From positions 112,501 to 176,500 of the forward strand of contig JAWDGP010006892.1 in the NCBI GenBank assembly GCA_033675545.1: a stretch of 64,000 bases of DNA. The letters run 5' to 3'. Positions 1 through 11,928 of the stretch are shown in pieces. Origin of the DNA: Elysia crispata (lineage: Eukaryota; Mollusca; Gastropoda; Plakobranchidae). The notes below the pieces were generated by a model. The model had not been told where the DNA came from and did not search any database. It was given only the letters and a program-made list of their open reading frames with translations. Each line of letters opens with the position of its first letter. Within the stretch, counting starts at the first letter, position 1. The position numbers and the translations under genes are program-made.

Positions 1-248
1 GGCACACGCGTATTGATTGAAGAAATTAATCTGGTAGGTGCACAAGGAAGGAATGGATTTTGAGCATGACAATTGACAACTAGCAAAAATAATTATAACA
101 GTCTTCATCACGCAAAATGGTTCATTGGAAGCTTAAGTTACAGAGTCAAGACTAGAGGGTAACTATTTTATCTGATAGAAGATTAATTTATAGTTAACTT
201 TGGTATAACCCGATGAAGTGGATTACGGTAAGCACAGGAAGGAGAGGG

Positions 249-251
<3 letters not shown>

Positions 252-298
<47 letters not shown>

Positions 299-300
299 TA
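252..300. repeat. (AT)n microsatellite
   Basis: An alternating AT run of about 49 bp with one C interruption at 293. Confidence 0.95.
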
Positions 301-513
301 AATTTGCATTGAATAGGGATCTGCTGCAAGTTCGCAAGATAGTAGCATAAAATTATGCTACGAAATTCTTGAGGGAATGTCGAGAAAAACCAGAGGGTGA
401 TGGCGAGAGGTTTTTACAGAATACTAAATACAACCTCTAAGAGGGAGAGAGAGTCCAAGCAAAAAAAAACTTAACAAAGATAAGATGAATCAACTGAAAT
501 TGTATGTGGGTGT

Positions 514-620
<107 letters not shown>

Positions 621-767
621 GCAGAGAGAGGCACCCAAACAAACACTAACTTATTGAGGAAGGGAGATAAACAGAGTGATAGACGCATACAGACAGGCGG
701 GTAGAAAGAGACAAGCAGACCCATGTAGAAAGAGGCAGACATTTGAGGGGTAAAGAAAAAGGAGAGG

Positions 768-770
<3 letters not shown>

Positions 771-836
<66 letters not shown>
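771..836. repeat. (GA)n microsatellite
   Basis: About 66 bp of GA repeat, preceded by a GGAGA-rich degenerate stretch. Confidence 0.98.
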
Positions 837-838
<2 letters not shown>

Positions 839-1058
839 CGTCTGTTAGACAGACAAAGAAGCAGACAGAGAAATAGTAAGGCAGAAAGCTGAAGAGAATA
901 TCTTAATTTGCGAGAAGGATTTTTAAAAAGTATAAAGGAGTGTAAACACGACAGAAGACAGGTGAAAAAATAGCGAAATAGACTCAGAGTAAATCATTTC
1001 AATGAAAGATGTAAAAACATTGATGACATACTCAAAAGATGGTGTGTATCAGCCGATT

Positions 1059-1173
<115 letters not shown>

Positions 1174-2283
1174 CATGCCAAGGGAAATAACTCATGAAGT
1201 TGGAAAATAGCTTTCATTTCGCATGGAATAACTACCCATTCATGTATGTTACAAGACATAGTGGGAACATTGGAAGTAACCGACCTGTTCCTTGCATAAT
1301 ACATCCTAATCCAAATGAACTTTGATTTCACTGGACTGGCAGGTACTATGTTTTAATTTTTGTTTTGTTGATTGCCTTGCTCTTTCTTTCCTTTTTTTCA
1401 TACATAACAATGCATGATTGCTTGTTACGTTCAGTGATCTTTTATGCAGATTGTTCACCGTGCTTTTTTCCCTCTGCTTTTTAATAGCTGTTCTATTGTT
1501 ATATAGAACTTGAATTAAAAGATTGCATTGATAGTTAGAAAAGGAGATAGATGTAATTCTGTCCATGTTGCATATAAAAAAAAAGCGGTAAGAACTACTT
1601 CAAAGATGATGAGGACAAAAACACATTAACAATAGCGAAACAACCAATCGCGAGGGAGAGGGAGAGGGGAGGGGTTAAGAAGAATCAGTAACACCTGTCC
1701 TTCTTTCACGCTCTAACCTAGGATAATTGTGTATAACCGTAAATCGTTTTAAGAACAAAATCTGATTTTCAGGCGTTATAATTACTTAGAAACTTAAATC
1801 GAAGAAGACCTAACAACCAAGCTAAAAATTGTAGCTAAGATAAGATGAAAGAAGTAGAGTCAGTAAGTATTCATTCACAGACCCAAACACAATATTATTA
1901 TTAGTAGCTTTCGCAATCATAAAACCAATAAAAACACCATCACCACCACCAACAACAACAACAACAGCAACAACAATAACAAAAACTACAACTACAGCAG
2001 CAGCAGAAAAATCAATATCAACGTAAATTGTCAAACAACATTGAGCAGTTAAAAAGTGAATGGAAAACATATAATGCAAAGTAGATGGGCACTTTGAGAA
2101 TAATTATATTTAAAACTATTATATCAAAATGTTGAATTGATTCTATCACTCCATGACAGAAGAGAAGTCTTTCCGGTATGGGCTGCCCATTTGGAGGGGG
2201 CTCACCGATAGACAGGAGGTCAAACGCTAACACAAAAGAAGCTGTAAATAACTAATATCATTCTTGAAAAAAATTATTTTTAC

Positions 2284-2547
2284 CTTGATCTTCTTCTTTG
2301 ATGTCCTTTTCTACCATCTTCATTCTCCTCCTGTTGGGACTTTCCTTGTCTTTATCATGCTCGCTCTTCATTGTGTCGTTTCCATTTTCACCTCCTCTCT
2401 CCCCTCCTCCGTGGTGGTGATTATGATGACCGTTGTTGTTGTCGTTATTCATAAGGTTACTCTGATTCTCCAGATTGTGACGCATAAAGTGTTGCATGAA
2501 TTCTAATGGAGGATTCTGGCTATACACCATGTTGCTGTTTTCTTTAT
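2284..2547 (-). CDS. internal exon (exon B) of Asn/His-rich acidic protein, probably same gene as exon A
   Basis: This is a predicted 264-nt internal exon on the minus strand. The acceptor reads TATCTCTCTCCAG just before base 2547, and the donor CAAG/GTAAAA starts at 2283. Read in the phase left by exon A, it encodes about 88 residues with no stop. They start D-KENSNMVYSQNPPLEF, continue through an Asn/His/Gly-rich centre, and end in a charged segment containing PNRRRMKM (basic, NLS-like) and DIKEEDQ. IKEE fits the SUMO consensus (hydrophobic-K-x-E). Both boundaries are phase 1, so the exon could be skipped without a frameshift. It lies about 47 kb downstream of exon A on the same strand with compatible phase and similar composition, which is why I link them. 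The link is inferred: it could be a different gene or have further exons between. No catalytic or zinc-binding motif is visible and I do not recognise the protein. Confidence 0.55.
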
Positions 2548-3358
2548 CTGGAGAGAGATAAGTATAGCAGAATTAGTGCTGAAAATTGTTGCAACACAAA
2601 AAAGTACTGAAATCAATACTCTCTGAAGGACCTGTGGATTATTCTGAGAGAGGTTTTGGGGATAATTTAGCACCCTGGCCAAATTATAATTATGATGCTC
2701 ACCCTGCACACATCAGGAACTCCTCGTCGCGAGCACGCTAGTCTCGGGCCTCGTCATGTGCGCTGTCGTGCTTTTCTAAGAGGAGCTTAGGCCTGGGCTA
2801 GGGCCACTTTTATAACATTCTGTTCTCGGCTATCAACTGAGCCTTTTTTTTTAAGGCGGGTAATAAAGGATTACCAAAAATGTTTTCATTACTTTTTTGA
2901 TATTTGTAACCAATGTTGAGCAAAACATCGCTCAAATAGGACTCCATGAATTCAAGCACCAAACTTCTAATGTGAATCTAACCTGAGACTGAACGCCTTT
3001 CTGATCTCAGGGCGAATAAATAAACCACAGAGCCCAGAAGAGAATTTATCCGGACACATTATTAGACATTGGACAATGTATAAATAAAAATCAATTTAAT
3101 ATGGAATCTTTCTGATCACGGTTTCCTGAACTAATCAGAGCAGCAGCTGCGGTAACCATAGAGTACACCATTTGACCTTAGATAAGTGAATTTTCCGAAC
3201 CAGCCGTCAGTTACTGGGTTTGTGCTATTGGATTTTCATATCCATCCAGCATGAAAGAAGCTTCTTTAAGTGCTTAAAAAAAAAGACCAGCTTGTTGCGT
3301 CCTGGCTGTAACAACTAGTTACAATCCGACAGCCTCTAATCAGCACAAGTAAAAAGAC

Positions 3359-3379
3359 AAAAAAAAAAAAAAAAAAAAC

Positions 3380-3469
<90 letters not shown>
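3359..3469. repeat. poly-A followed by (CT)n microsatellite
   Basis: A run of about 20 A residues is followed by about 86 bp of CT repeat from 3384. Confidence 0.97.
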
Positions 3470-3470
<1 letters not shown>

Positions 3471-3643
3471 ATTTCTGTTTCTTACCAACTCGTTTTCTCT
3501 GGGCGGTATGGCCCGAATTCTACGCTTTATTATTAATTCATCTTTATAGACCTTGGTCTAAGCACCTTAAAAACTGAAGAATATTCCTAACCTGAGAGTC
3601 ATTAAAATTTTTAAAAAAAGAAGGGAAACACGAACCCACTCCC

Positions 3644-3814
3644 ACCAAAAAAAAAAAAAAAAAAAATAATAATAAATCAAATAAAAGCATTGTGTGATAA
3701 AATCACTTTTAAAACGTCAAGTGCTGAAAAAGTGCTGAAAATGATGGAACTATAAACAGCGCTCACATCCCTACAACCAAAGCTCTTATAAAAAATAAAT
3801 AAATAAATAAATAA
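3644..3814. repeat. poly-A tract and (AAAT)n run
   Basis: An A-run at 3644-3666 and a short AAAT tetranucleotide repeat at about 3790-3814 flank unremarkable sequence. Confidence 0.85.
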
Positions 3815-4614
3815 AACTATCACAAAAATACCAATGATAGCCCCGTGTCCTCCCACTCCCCGCTCCTTTCCAGTTTCTCGCCAAGGCATGACCACAGTAA
3901 TGACAACACGTCCAAAGGTCCGAAATGGGAACTGACCGAGCTTCTACCAAGGGCTGCAGACTAATTATCTGAATGGAGAAAGTGTTTGTGCTATCCCAGA
4001 CCCAACGAGGGTTGCATTAAAGCTAGCTATGACCACGAAGTCTCCCTTCTCACCCCATTGAACACAATCAAAGGCCTTAAAGCTAATCAGGGGAAAAACT
4101 TAATTTGACCATTGATGGGCTGAGTATCTTAACAGGCGCATTGAGATTCATATGGCTGAGAGCGACCCTCCAGGACGTCTTTCAATGGCGGTTAGAAAAG
4201 CACCACAGACAGCCACAAAGCAGTGTAGTGAAGCCACAGACCACGACCATTAGTCAAAGAATTACTTTCGTCGTTCTTTTCATTTCATCTTACTTTTATT
4301 TTCAACATATTAACATTATTGATAATGTAATGGAAAAGAAAAACAAAAATCGAGGCTAAGACCTTTAAATTAAGAAAAAGAATTGCTCAGGATTGCATCT
4401 TTTGTGAACATCATTTTTTGGAATTCTTTTAAAGTAGAGAAAGGTATGTTTAAAGCTATACACAAATAAGCCCACAGCTTGACATTATGTTGGACAAGGA
4501 AGAATACTATATAGCACGATTTCGTTAGAATTACAAAGTGTTGTTTTCTTTCTCGTAGATTGCTTTTTAAACTTTTGTGCATATTCCCAACACAGTATGT
4601 GTGCGTGTGTGTCT

Positions 4615-4622
<8 letters not shown>

Positions 4623-4647
<25 letters not shown>

Positions 4648-4672
4648 GCAGACAGACAGACAGACAGACAGA
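4623..4672. repeat. (GACA)n microsatellite
   Basis: A tetranucleotide GACA repeat of about 50 bp, with one variant unit. Confidence 0.95.
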
Positions 4673-4745
4673 TTTTCAGAAGCAAAGCAAAAAAATTCGC
4701 CTCCTTTCAGAACATTGTGAGCTACATAATTAATGCATCATGTTT

Positions 4746-4748
<3 letters not shown>

Positions 4749-4778
<30 letters not shown>
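4749..4778. repeat. (TG)n microsatellite
   Basis: About 30 bp of alternating TG, 75 bp downstream of the GACA array. Confidence 0.95.
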
Positions 4779-4779
<1 letters not shown>

Positions 4780-5275
4780 CAGCTTGATGTTACACAAACT
4801 TCCTCCGACGACAGAGAGGGATGCGTCCATCATGAACTTCTACTGCGGAGCCTAGATCTAGATCAGGGCCGCAATTTAGAGGAAGTATTGAAGTTGATAT
4901 CCAAAACAAAAAAAAATGGAATTGGACTTTTTCTTTCGGACCATGCAGCAGTCTGGGTTCTCTAACTCCAAATGATATCGTGTGGTGACTGATTTGCATT
5001 GTGAGGCTCTTCGCAAACAATGGCGCATTAGAATTTCATCTGCACATCGCCATAAATTGACTTTTGTCATGACAACAACAGAATCTAATCTTCAAGTCTT
5101 TTTTGTGAGGGTCTGGATGCAATCTTTCCAAATGGCACTATTGCACATGCACCATTTCTCTTCAGTAAGGTGAAATTGATGGTTAGAGGAGCAGCATTTA
5201 AAGAGGCCAAAATGTGAGACGCATTTTTGCAAATGACTATGAGCAGTCTTGCCATAATATATAACAAAAATAACA

Positions 5276-5487
5276 CTAGTTTAAATCTTGGTTTGCCATG
5301 ACTCCAGAGTTTCGAGCCCGTGCGGCTCTCTTCAGATGGCTGTGGGTAATGGTCGGTGGTGACAAACCACCGACTATTACCTACAGCCATCTGAAGAGAG
5401 CATACACCGACCATTACCCACAGCCATCTGAAGAGAGCCGCACGGGCTCGAAACTCTGCAGTCATGGCCAACCAAGATTTAAACTAG
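5276..5487. mobile_element. fold-back / MITE-like inverted repeat element
   Basis: Two 83-nt arms (5276-5358 and 5405-5487) are reverse complements with about 2 mismatches, and both outer ends read CTAGTTTAAATC. The 46-nt centre contains a further partial copy of the right arm (about 5370-5400). Two hairpins are therefore possible: a long one using the outer arms, and a short one pairing the left arm's inner part with the central copy over a loop of a few bases. The overlapping short open frames on both strands come from the palindrome. No transposase is present. I could not see a convincing target-site duplication, so the class is unassigned. Confidence 0.8.
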
Positions 5488-5562
5488 GTAATCAATTTTG
5501 TTATTATCATTGTTAAGCTTCTTTTGTCGAGCATTGTCACAAAATGCTACAATAACGATCAA

Positions 5563-5565
5563 ATA

Positions 5566-5630
<65 letters not shown>
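5563..5630. repeat. (AT)n microsatellite
   Basis: About 68 bp of AT with a GTGTGT interruption, 75 bp after the fold-back element. Confidence 0.95.
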
Positions 5631-5632
<2 letters not shown>

Positions 5633-5840
5633 TTTGTATCCAAATAACAATAATCCTATTGTATTAGAGTTAAGCTGGTAGGTCGGTGGCCGTGAGGCTA
5701 TCACTAGGTCTAGCTCAAACTTCGGTTCTTACTACAATTATGACTTCGCACCTGTCTAGATCTTATTTCTCTGCTGACGGATTCTCTGGTCTAGAACACT
5801 GCTCAAGTTTTAGATTTAAATCTAGATGTATAGTTTTAAC

Positions 5841-5842
<2 letters not shown>

Positions 5843-5915
<73 letters not shown>
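5843..5915. repeat. (CT)n microsatellite
   Basis: About 73 bp of CT repeat. Confidence 0.98.
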
Positions 5916-5917
<2 letters not shown>

Positions 5918-6035
5918 AAGTTCTACCAGAGAGAGAGAGAAAGGAGAAACGGTGGGGGTGTAAGAAAAAGAGCAATGCGCTGCGTTTTTTTTTTTTCTTT
6001 TTCTGGTTTTTGTTTTGTTTTGTTTGTTTTTATGT

Positions 6036-6036
<1 letters not shown>

Positions 6037-6089
<53 letters not shown>

Positions 6090-6096
6090 GGGGGGG
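6037..6096. repeat. poly-T run joined directly to poly-G run
   Basis: About 32 T residues are followed immediately by about 28 G residues. A similar T-to-G homopolymer structure recurs near 61.3 kb. Confidence 0.95.
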
Positions 6097-7081
6097 TTGT
6101 TATAGGATTTTTTCGCTACCCCTAGTTTAAAAACAAAGAGAGGAAAAAATGTAGGGAAAAGGCAAAAAAGATAGTCTGCCATCAATGCATACTTTTAGAA
6201 TAATCATTTGGCGACGAAAAAAAAATATAGATATTAGTTCAAGGGCTACGTTTATAGACGTAGGCATTGCCATGCGAAATTTCTTTAACTTGCCATAATT
6301 TATAGGCTACTCGGTGACCTTTTTTTCATGAAGGTAATTTTACCTCCGTTTTATTCCGCAAAAATTCTCTTTTGCTCTAACAATTTTCATCGACTCCTGG
6401 TGTGACATCAGAGACCTCCCGCATTGATATAATTATAGGGTGTACAGACGACTAGTATGAGTATGGAATTAAAAAAAAAACCACTGCGGCATTGTTTACT
6501 TCTAGACGGTCGGCGCTCGGAGATGTTATCGCTTTTTGTATGTTTGTCCTTTGTGGGTGGCAGTTTTTATTATCCCGCGATTCATTTATTCTTGATTTTT
6601 TTCGGTCACTATTAAAATTCCCCTTTTGTGGTGAAAAATAAGCCTCGGATAATTAGAGTCATACTTTATCAGAACGAAATATGATTTTAGTGTATAATTG
6701 TTTCTAATTAAAAAAAAAAACCACCTCGGTTGTTATCATAAATTGTTTAGGTCTACTCATTAGTTTGGTCTTGATGTTTCTTTGATATTTGGTAAATTCT
6801 AGTGTACTTTATACTAAGTTGAAAATGTAATAATTGCACAGGACTCATAACATTTACAAAGTCGGCTAGTAGTTAAACAAAAAAAAATGAATTCTGATTC
6901 AATCGCTTTTCATTCAGACTCACTAGTCGGTATAGAAATTCAGTAGTAATTGCAGTGCAATACATGTAATTCAGAATAAACAGTGATAATTAAACGGAAA
7001 AAGTGGCTAGGCATGAACCGATTTTACCTGGTCTATTTGTTTGAATGTATGAGTGTCTCTTGCTTGTTCTATCTGTTTGTA

Positions 7082-7084
<3 letters not shown>

Positions 7085-7156
<72 letters not shown>
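7085..7156. repeat. (CT)n microsatellite
   Basis: About 72 bp of pure CT repeat. Confidence 0.98.
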
Positions 7157-7160
<4 letters not shown>

Positions 7161-8344
7161 CTTCAAATTTTTCATTTACAAAGTCCCCCAAACACATCCA
7201 TTCCAAGCTTATCTATCAAATTCCAAATCCAATCTTCAAAGTCCATTGAATGCTAACTAACAACCGCTCCGTCCACTCCCAGAACACATACCTTATTACT
7301 AAAACTAAAAAAAAAGCTACAGTCACCGAGCAATTTTTTTATTGCCTTCTTTCCCTTTGATGCACCATTTTCACCCTGGAGTTTCAAGGACAGGGCAATT
7401 CAATACGTCCATACCCTGGTGAAATTGACATCACAACATGTATTTACACATTGAGATTAAAAGACTGTGTATGGTTAGATAAAATACTAAATAAAAGTAC
7501 AGAACCATAATGAAAAGGAAAGATTTTTGAAGAAGTATATGATTATAAAAATGCCCCTCAATTGCTTCAAAAATTCCTAAATATTGAGTTCAGTTCAGAA
7601 AATATCAGTACCTTTTCATGGCTTCACACTTACATCTTAGCTGAATTCCTTTTTTTTATTCTTCAGGAAGAGCAACAAGTGAACCTTATTTATTTTGATG
7701 CAAAATTCTCAATGAGCACTGTGAGGACCAATGTGCCTCTTTTATATTGGAAAAGCCAGAAAGGCACTTACAGTGTTGCTGAAAAACAAAAATTCTGAAG
7801 ATAAACAGATAAAGCTAAAGGCCTATTAATATTACTGATCTCTCTTCAACACAATCATGCAGCTGTTCTTGTGGCGAATGTAAAAAAAAAAGGAAAATTA
7901 AGATAAGAAACACACTTTCCTCGTTTTAATTATTCTTAAACAATATATTAATGATATTAACAATAATGATGATTAACGATTTTTATCGATTTAAGATACA
8001 TGTCCCAACAAAAATTAGAAAGTAAAAGTTTAAAAGATATATATGGTTTATAGATCTTTGTCAATAATCGACATCAATATCATCTCAAAGAATTGGAGCT
8101 TAATCATGCTTGTAAATGGGTAAGAATTATTTTTTAGATAGATAAAGAAGATAAGTTCATAAATATATAGAAAGCCGGATAGGTATGTTAAGACACCAAT
8201 CAATGTTAAACAGAAGCTTAGATAGATTTATAGAAAAATGATTAAATAAACAGAAACAAAGATACAATGCAGAGTGTAAGAAAGATAAACAGATGGATAG
8301 ATAAATCAAGGAAAAGAAACAAAGATAAACATATAATGGTATAA

Positions 8345-8618
8345 AGAAATAAAGAAAGAAGTCAAACAACGTTAGAAGCTGAGACAGATGGAGCTGAGTC
8401 TAAGGATCTATAGATGCAAGTGACTGCAAATAAAGAAATAAATAGTATAGAAAAATCAGTCACAAACCTACGAGTAGATCTACCTATAGACCGACAAAGA
8501 AGACGAAAGGCGTGAACCATAATAACAGATGGAAATGAACAGGGATCGAACCTGCACCTCGATGCATCGCCTTGCCGAGACAAGACCAGGCACTTAACCA
8601 CTGAGCCATCCACATCTA
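8345..8618 (-). mobile_element. tRNA-headed SINE, copy 1 (most complete)
   Basis: The element reads on the minus strand. Its head has an A-box-like TGGCTCAGTGGTTAAG near 8607-8592 and a B-box GGTTCGATCCC near 8555-8545. This is the internal RNA polymerase III promoter arrangement of tRNA-derived SINEs. The body continues to about 8345 and includes AGTCACTTGCATC and an AATAA/TTTATTTC-rich 3' part. Two further copies of the body occur in the window. A short TAATA-type motif between head and body corresponds to the site expanded in copy 3. It is not a functional tRNA because the rest of the cloverleaf does not form. Confidence 0.8.
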
Positions 8619-8780
8619 CAAAAAATAGATACTTCAGGATCAGTGACTTTCATACTGGCTTGAGTAGACTAAGAAGTTGAATCGCTAAGAACGATCAAGT
8701 CCATATTTTACAGGACATAATCTAACCTTTAACGGATCTTAGAAAGATGCACATTATTTTGACTGAAAGACATAATTGAA

Positions 8781-8930
8781 TATAGAAATAAAGAAAGCAG
8801 GCAAATAACGTTAAAGACTGAGACAGATGAAGCTAGATCTAAGGATCTAAAGATGCAAGTGACTCTAAATAAATAAATAAATAGTATAGAAAAAATCAAC
8901 CATAAACCTAGATCTAGCCCGAGAACGACT
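8781..8930 (-). mobile_element. SINE body, copy 2 (5'-truncated)
   Basis: This copy matches copy 1 across the body, including AGTCACTTGCATC and the CTTTATTTCTA end, but stops before the tRNA-derived head. That is the usual result of incomplete reverse transcription. It lies about 160 bp from copy 1 in the same orientation. Confidence 0.75.
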
Positions 8931-9020
8931 TATTGGCAAGGGTATTATTAATAGAAAGATAGTTAGATATAGATAGATAAATATTTGCAAACATACAAAA
9001 TACGCACTCATATACACAAA

Positions 9021-9176
9021 CATACATACATACGTACATCTATCCATTCATCCATCCATACGTACATACACATACATACATACATACATACATACATACA
9101 TACACACACACACATACATACATACATACATACATACATACATACATACATACATACATACATACATACATACATA
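9021..9176. repeat. (CATA)n microsatellite
   Basis: A tetranucleotide CATA/TACA repeat, degenerate at first and regular from about 9061 to 9176. Confidence 0.97.
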
Positions 9177-10032
9177 CTTGGAGAGATAGTGACAGAAAGG
9201 CAGAGAGATAAAAATTTAGGAAAATCTAAGAAGTTAGTTTATAAAGTGATGTGATTTACAATGATCTTAGAATATTCTCTAAATTTTTGCAGTTTTTATT
9301 TCTCTTCAACCACTTCTCTTATCAATCCTTTCACCTTCCCCTTCCCCATGTTTTTCTTGACGTCTTCACTTCAGACTTCGAATTTAATATACCTATATAT
9401 TAACGCTCCTCTCTTACTATAATTCCAGTGAAATAATTCTAGCGCCTACCATGATGGCTCTGAAAACTGCAGTTTTTTTCCTCTCCTCTTCTTTTGTTCC
9501 TTCAGATATTTCTGTAAAAACTTGTTGACAAGTTCTATTAAAAATCTCCTCCCTTCACAATGTGCTTATAATTTCCATTCAAGTTCTTTCATTTCTTGGC
9601 CTAGCAATCTTTGGATCATTCAGAGTTCGCTTCTTTTTTTTTTACGTCGTGAATCCCTTAATTTTTTTTCTTTAACATTTTTCTTATCCCAAACTTCAAT
9701 ATCTCAGTGAACTCCCGGATACTCAACAAAACGAAACAAAACAACAGAGATTTCGCCGCGGGGGATGGCACCGGAATTTCTATGCTTGAGCTACCTTTAA
9801 CAAGGCTTTTTAAAGACAAATAGGTCGCGGGAGGCAGGTTGTCACTCCTGTTCTATATTTCTAGTCTTACATTCGAATACACATTCTAGAAATAGGCGTA
9901 ACATTTACCCACTCGAATAAAATAGAACAAAAAGATATTGAATAAAAGCTACATAAATGATTTCTGGAAGGGAGGGGACAACGGAAAGGACGGAAGAAAT
10001 ATGTGTAGATATATAAATAAATATGCATACAT

Positions 10033-10037
<5 letters not shown>

Positions 10038-10118
<81 letters not shown>
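10038..10118. repeat. (GA)n microsatellite
   Basis: About 80 bp of GA repeat. Confidence 0.98.
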
Positions 10119-10121
<3 letters not shown>

Positions 10122-11466
10122 CGATGCCACACAGGAGAAGGTACAAGAAAAACCCAAAGAAAGTTCTTTAGAGCGATCTTTTTCTTTTATCTCTATTTAA
10201 AAAATTGATAGAAGTTATTCTGTGTTCAGCATCCTTTGAGATAAAATGAATTTTTAGTGCTTGATGTTTTCACCATTATATTAACATTGAACATCAGATT
10301 TTTGGGGGTCAACTTTTTTTACACTTACCTTAAAAGAAAAATTATCAAATGAAATTTTTAAAAATGCTATAGAACATCACGATTATCAACCAGACAAGAT
10401 TCCTCTGCTTTAAATTTTTGTTTGAGGGAATATGCTTAGTTTTACGTTGCTATTTATTTACAAGGTCTACATTTTTCATCGCAGATGGATATGACTGTAA
10501 TAATTCATTCATATTTTCATTTGAAAGTGGCAAAGGACTTTTTAACACTCATTTTTTTTTAATCTTTCCACTCGATGCAGCCAAATTACTGTAATTATTT
10601 TGAAACCATTAACCTTACAAGAATAAGATAGATTGGTAAATTATTATAAATGCATCTGGCTTTATTTATAACTCTTGTGGCGCAGACCTTCAAAATTATG
10701 TCTGTTTTCAAGCATCTTTTACGATACCTAAGCTTGCATTGCTTAGCGACATGGTCAGGTACGATATCAATATGTATATAGAGAAAAATGACTGGGATTG
10801 AGTACAAAGACCATTATCTATTAAAATATGTATGTTCGCTCCTATGTTCACCATTTATTCAGTATTACTTTTCTTTTCTCTTCTCCCTTCTTTCTCTCTC
10901 TCTATCCCTCTCTCTCTCTCACTTTCTTTCGATCCCTCTATTCCTTCATCCCTTCGTTCTGTACTTAAATAACTGTACTGTCCTTACGTCAATAAATATT
11001 AAAACCTACACACGAAGAGTAATACCGTTGTTCACTCTTGTTCCTTCTTTGTAACGTGACCTCTATTAAGCACTGTTACGAACCACATTTCGGGAGCGTT
11101 CATTTTATTATGAGATCTGTATCTCTATCAAGACATCGTATAGGGCCTATTAAAAATTCTACCGGTTGCCTCATGCTGCGAACGATCTCATGGCAGACCT
11201 CGCCGAATCATTGTTATTGCCTCTTTCTACCAATTATTTTACAGAACACGACACGCAGCGACGAGTCTACGACCCTTACATTTTTTATATCGGACAAAAA
11301 TGTTCACTGAACCTTTTCATACACGTAATTGCAGTAAGATCTTTGTTTTTGGTTTTAAAAGAAAATCCAACCCTGCTATTTCTCTCTTTCCAACCGTATT
11401 TATTTGCATTCACTTTTTTACCGCAGGGGGTAGCTTGGAGTAAAAAAAAAAAAGGAACGTATTCGT

Positions 11467-11928
11467 TTAAAATAGAAATGGCGTACCTTTTACTGGTAGT
11501 GCTGCCCCATTACTTAAAGAATGACGTATTATCTCTAGAGTGATATTAGAAAGTTTCAAGTCTAGTGTTTGTGCTACATTTTTATTTTCAACAATTTTAA
11601 ACGTTTGGTCAATTACTCTTTGTTTTTTTGTTTTTTCTTTCTTTATCTCTATTAGCAAAGTTTCTATAGCCTTTTGTCGTAAATATGCAAGTACGTGGTT
11701 TGTAAGAAAAAACAGGCTTGAACGAGTAATTTTAACGAGTGTGGCAGTTTTCTTCTCCTCCTTTTTCCCTGTTTTTATTTGATCATTCCTGCTTGACACA
11801 CTGCTATTTTTAAAACATCGACGATGTTGAACGGGTGATAACATTTTAAAAACGTGTTGACACAGGTATAAACATGTTCGGAAACCTGAACTGTCGAACC
11901 AAATTATTAGAGACATAGTAAAACCCAT
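11467..11928 (-). CDS. unrecognised open frame (153 codons), doubtful
   Basis: This is the longest frame outside repeats, mobile elements and exon A. Its centre is Lys-rich and possibly helical (IETLLIEIKKEKTKKQR), but there is no recognisable domain or signal peptide. The region is AT-rich, where one frame of this size in 64 kb could arise by chance. I see no supporting splice sites. It may be a decayed element or no gene at all. Confidence 0.15.
   Translation of the reverse strand: MGFTMSLIIWFDSSGFRTCLYLCQHVFKMLSPVQHRRCFKNSSVSSRNDQIKTGKKEEKKTATLVKITRSSLFFLTNHVLAYLRQKAIETLLIEIKKEKTKKQRVIDQTFKIVENKNVAQTLDLKLSNITLEIIRHSLSNGAALPVKGTPFLF

Noticed and set aside
8535-8618. Possible functional tRNA gene
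   Set aside because: A- and B-boxes are present, but the acceptor and other stems do not pair, and the sequence continues into a body shared with other copies, so it is a SINE head.
9021-9176. CRISPR-like regular repeats
   Set aside because: It is a simple CATA tetranucleotide array with no spacers.
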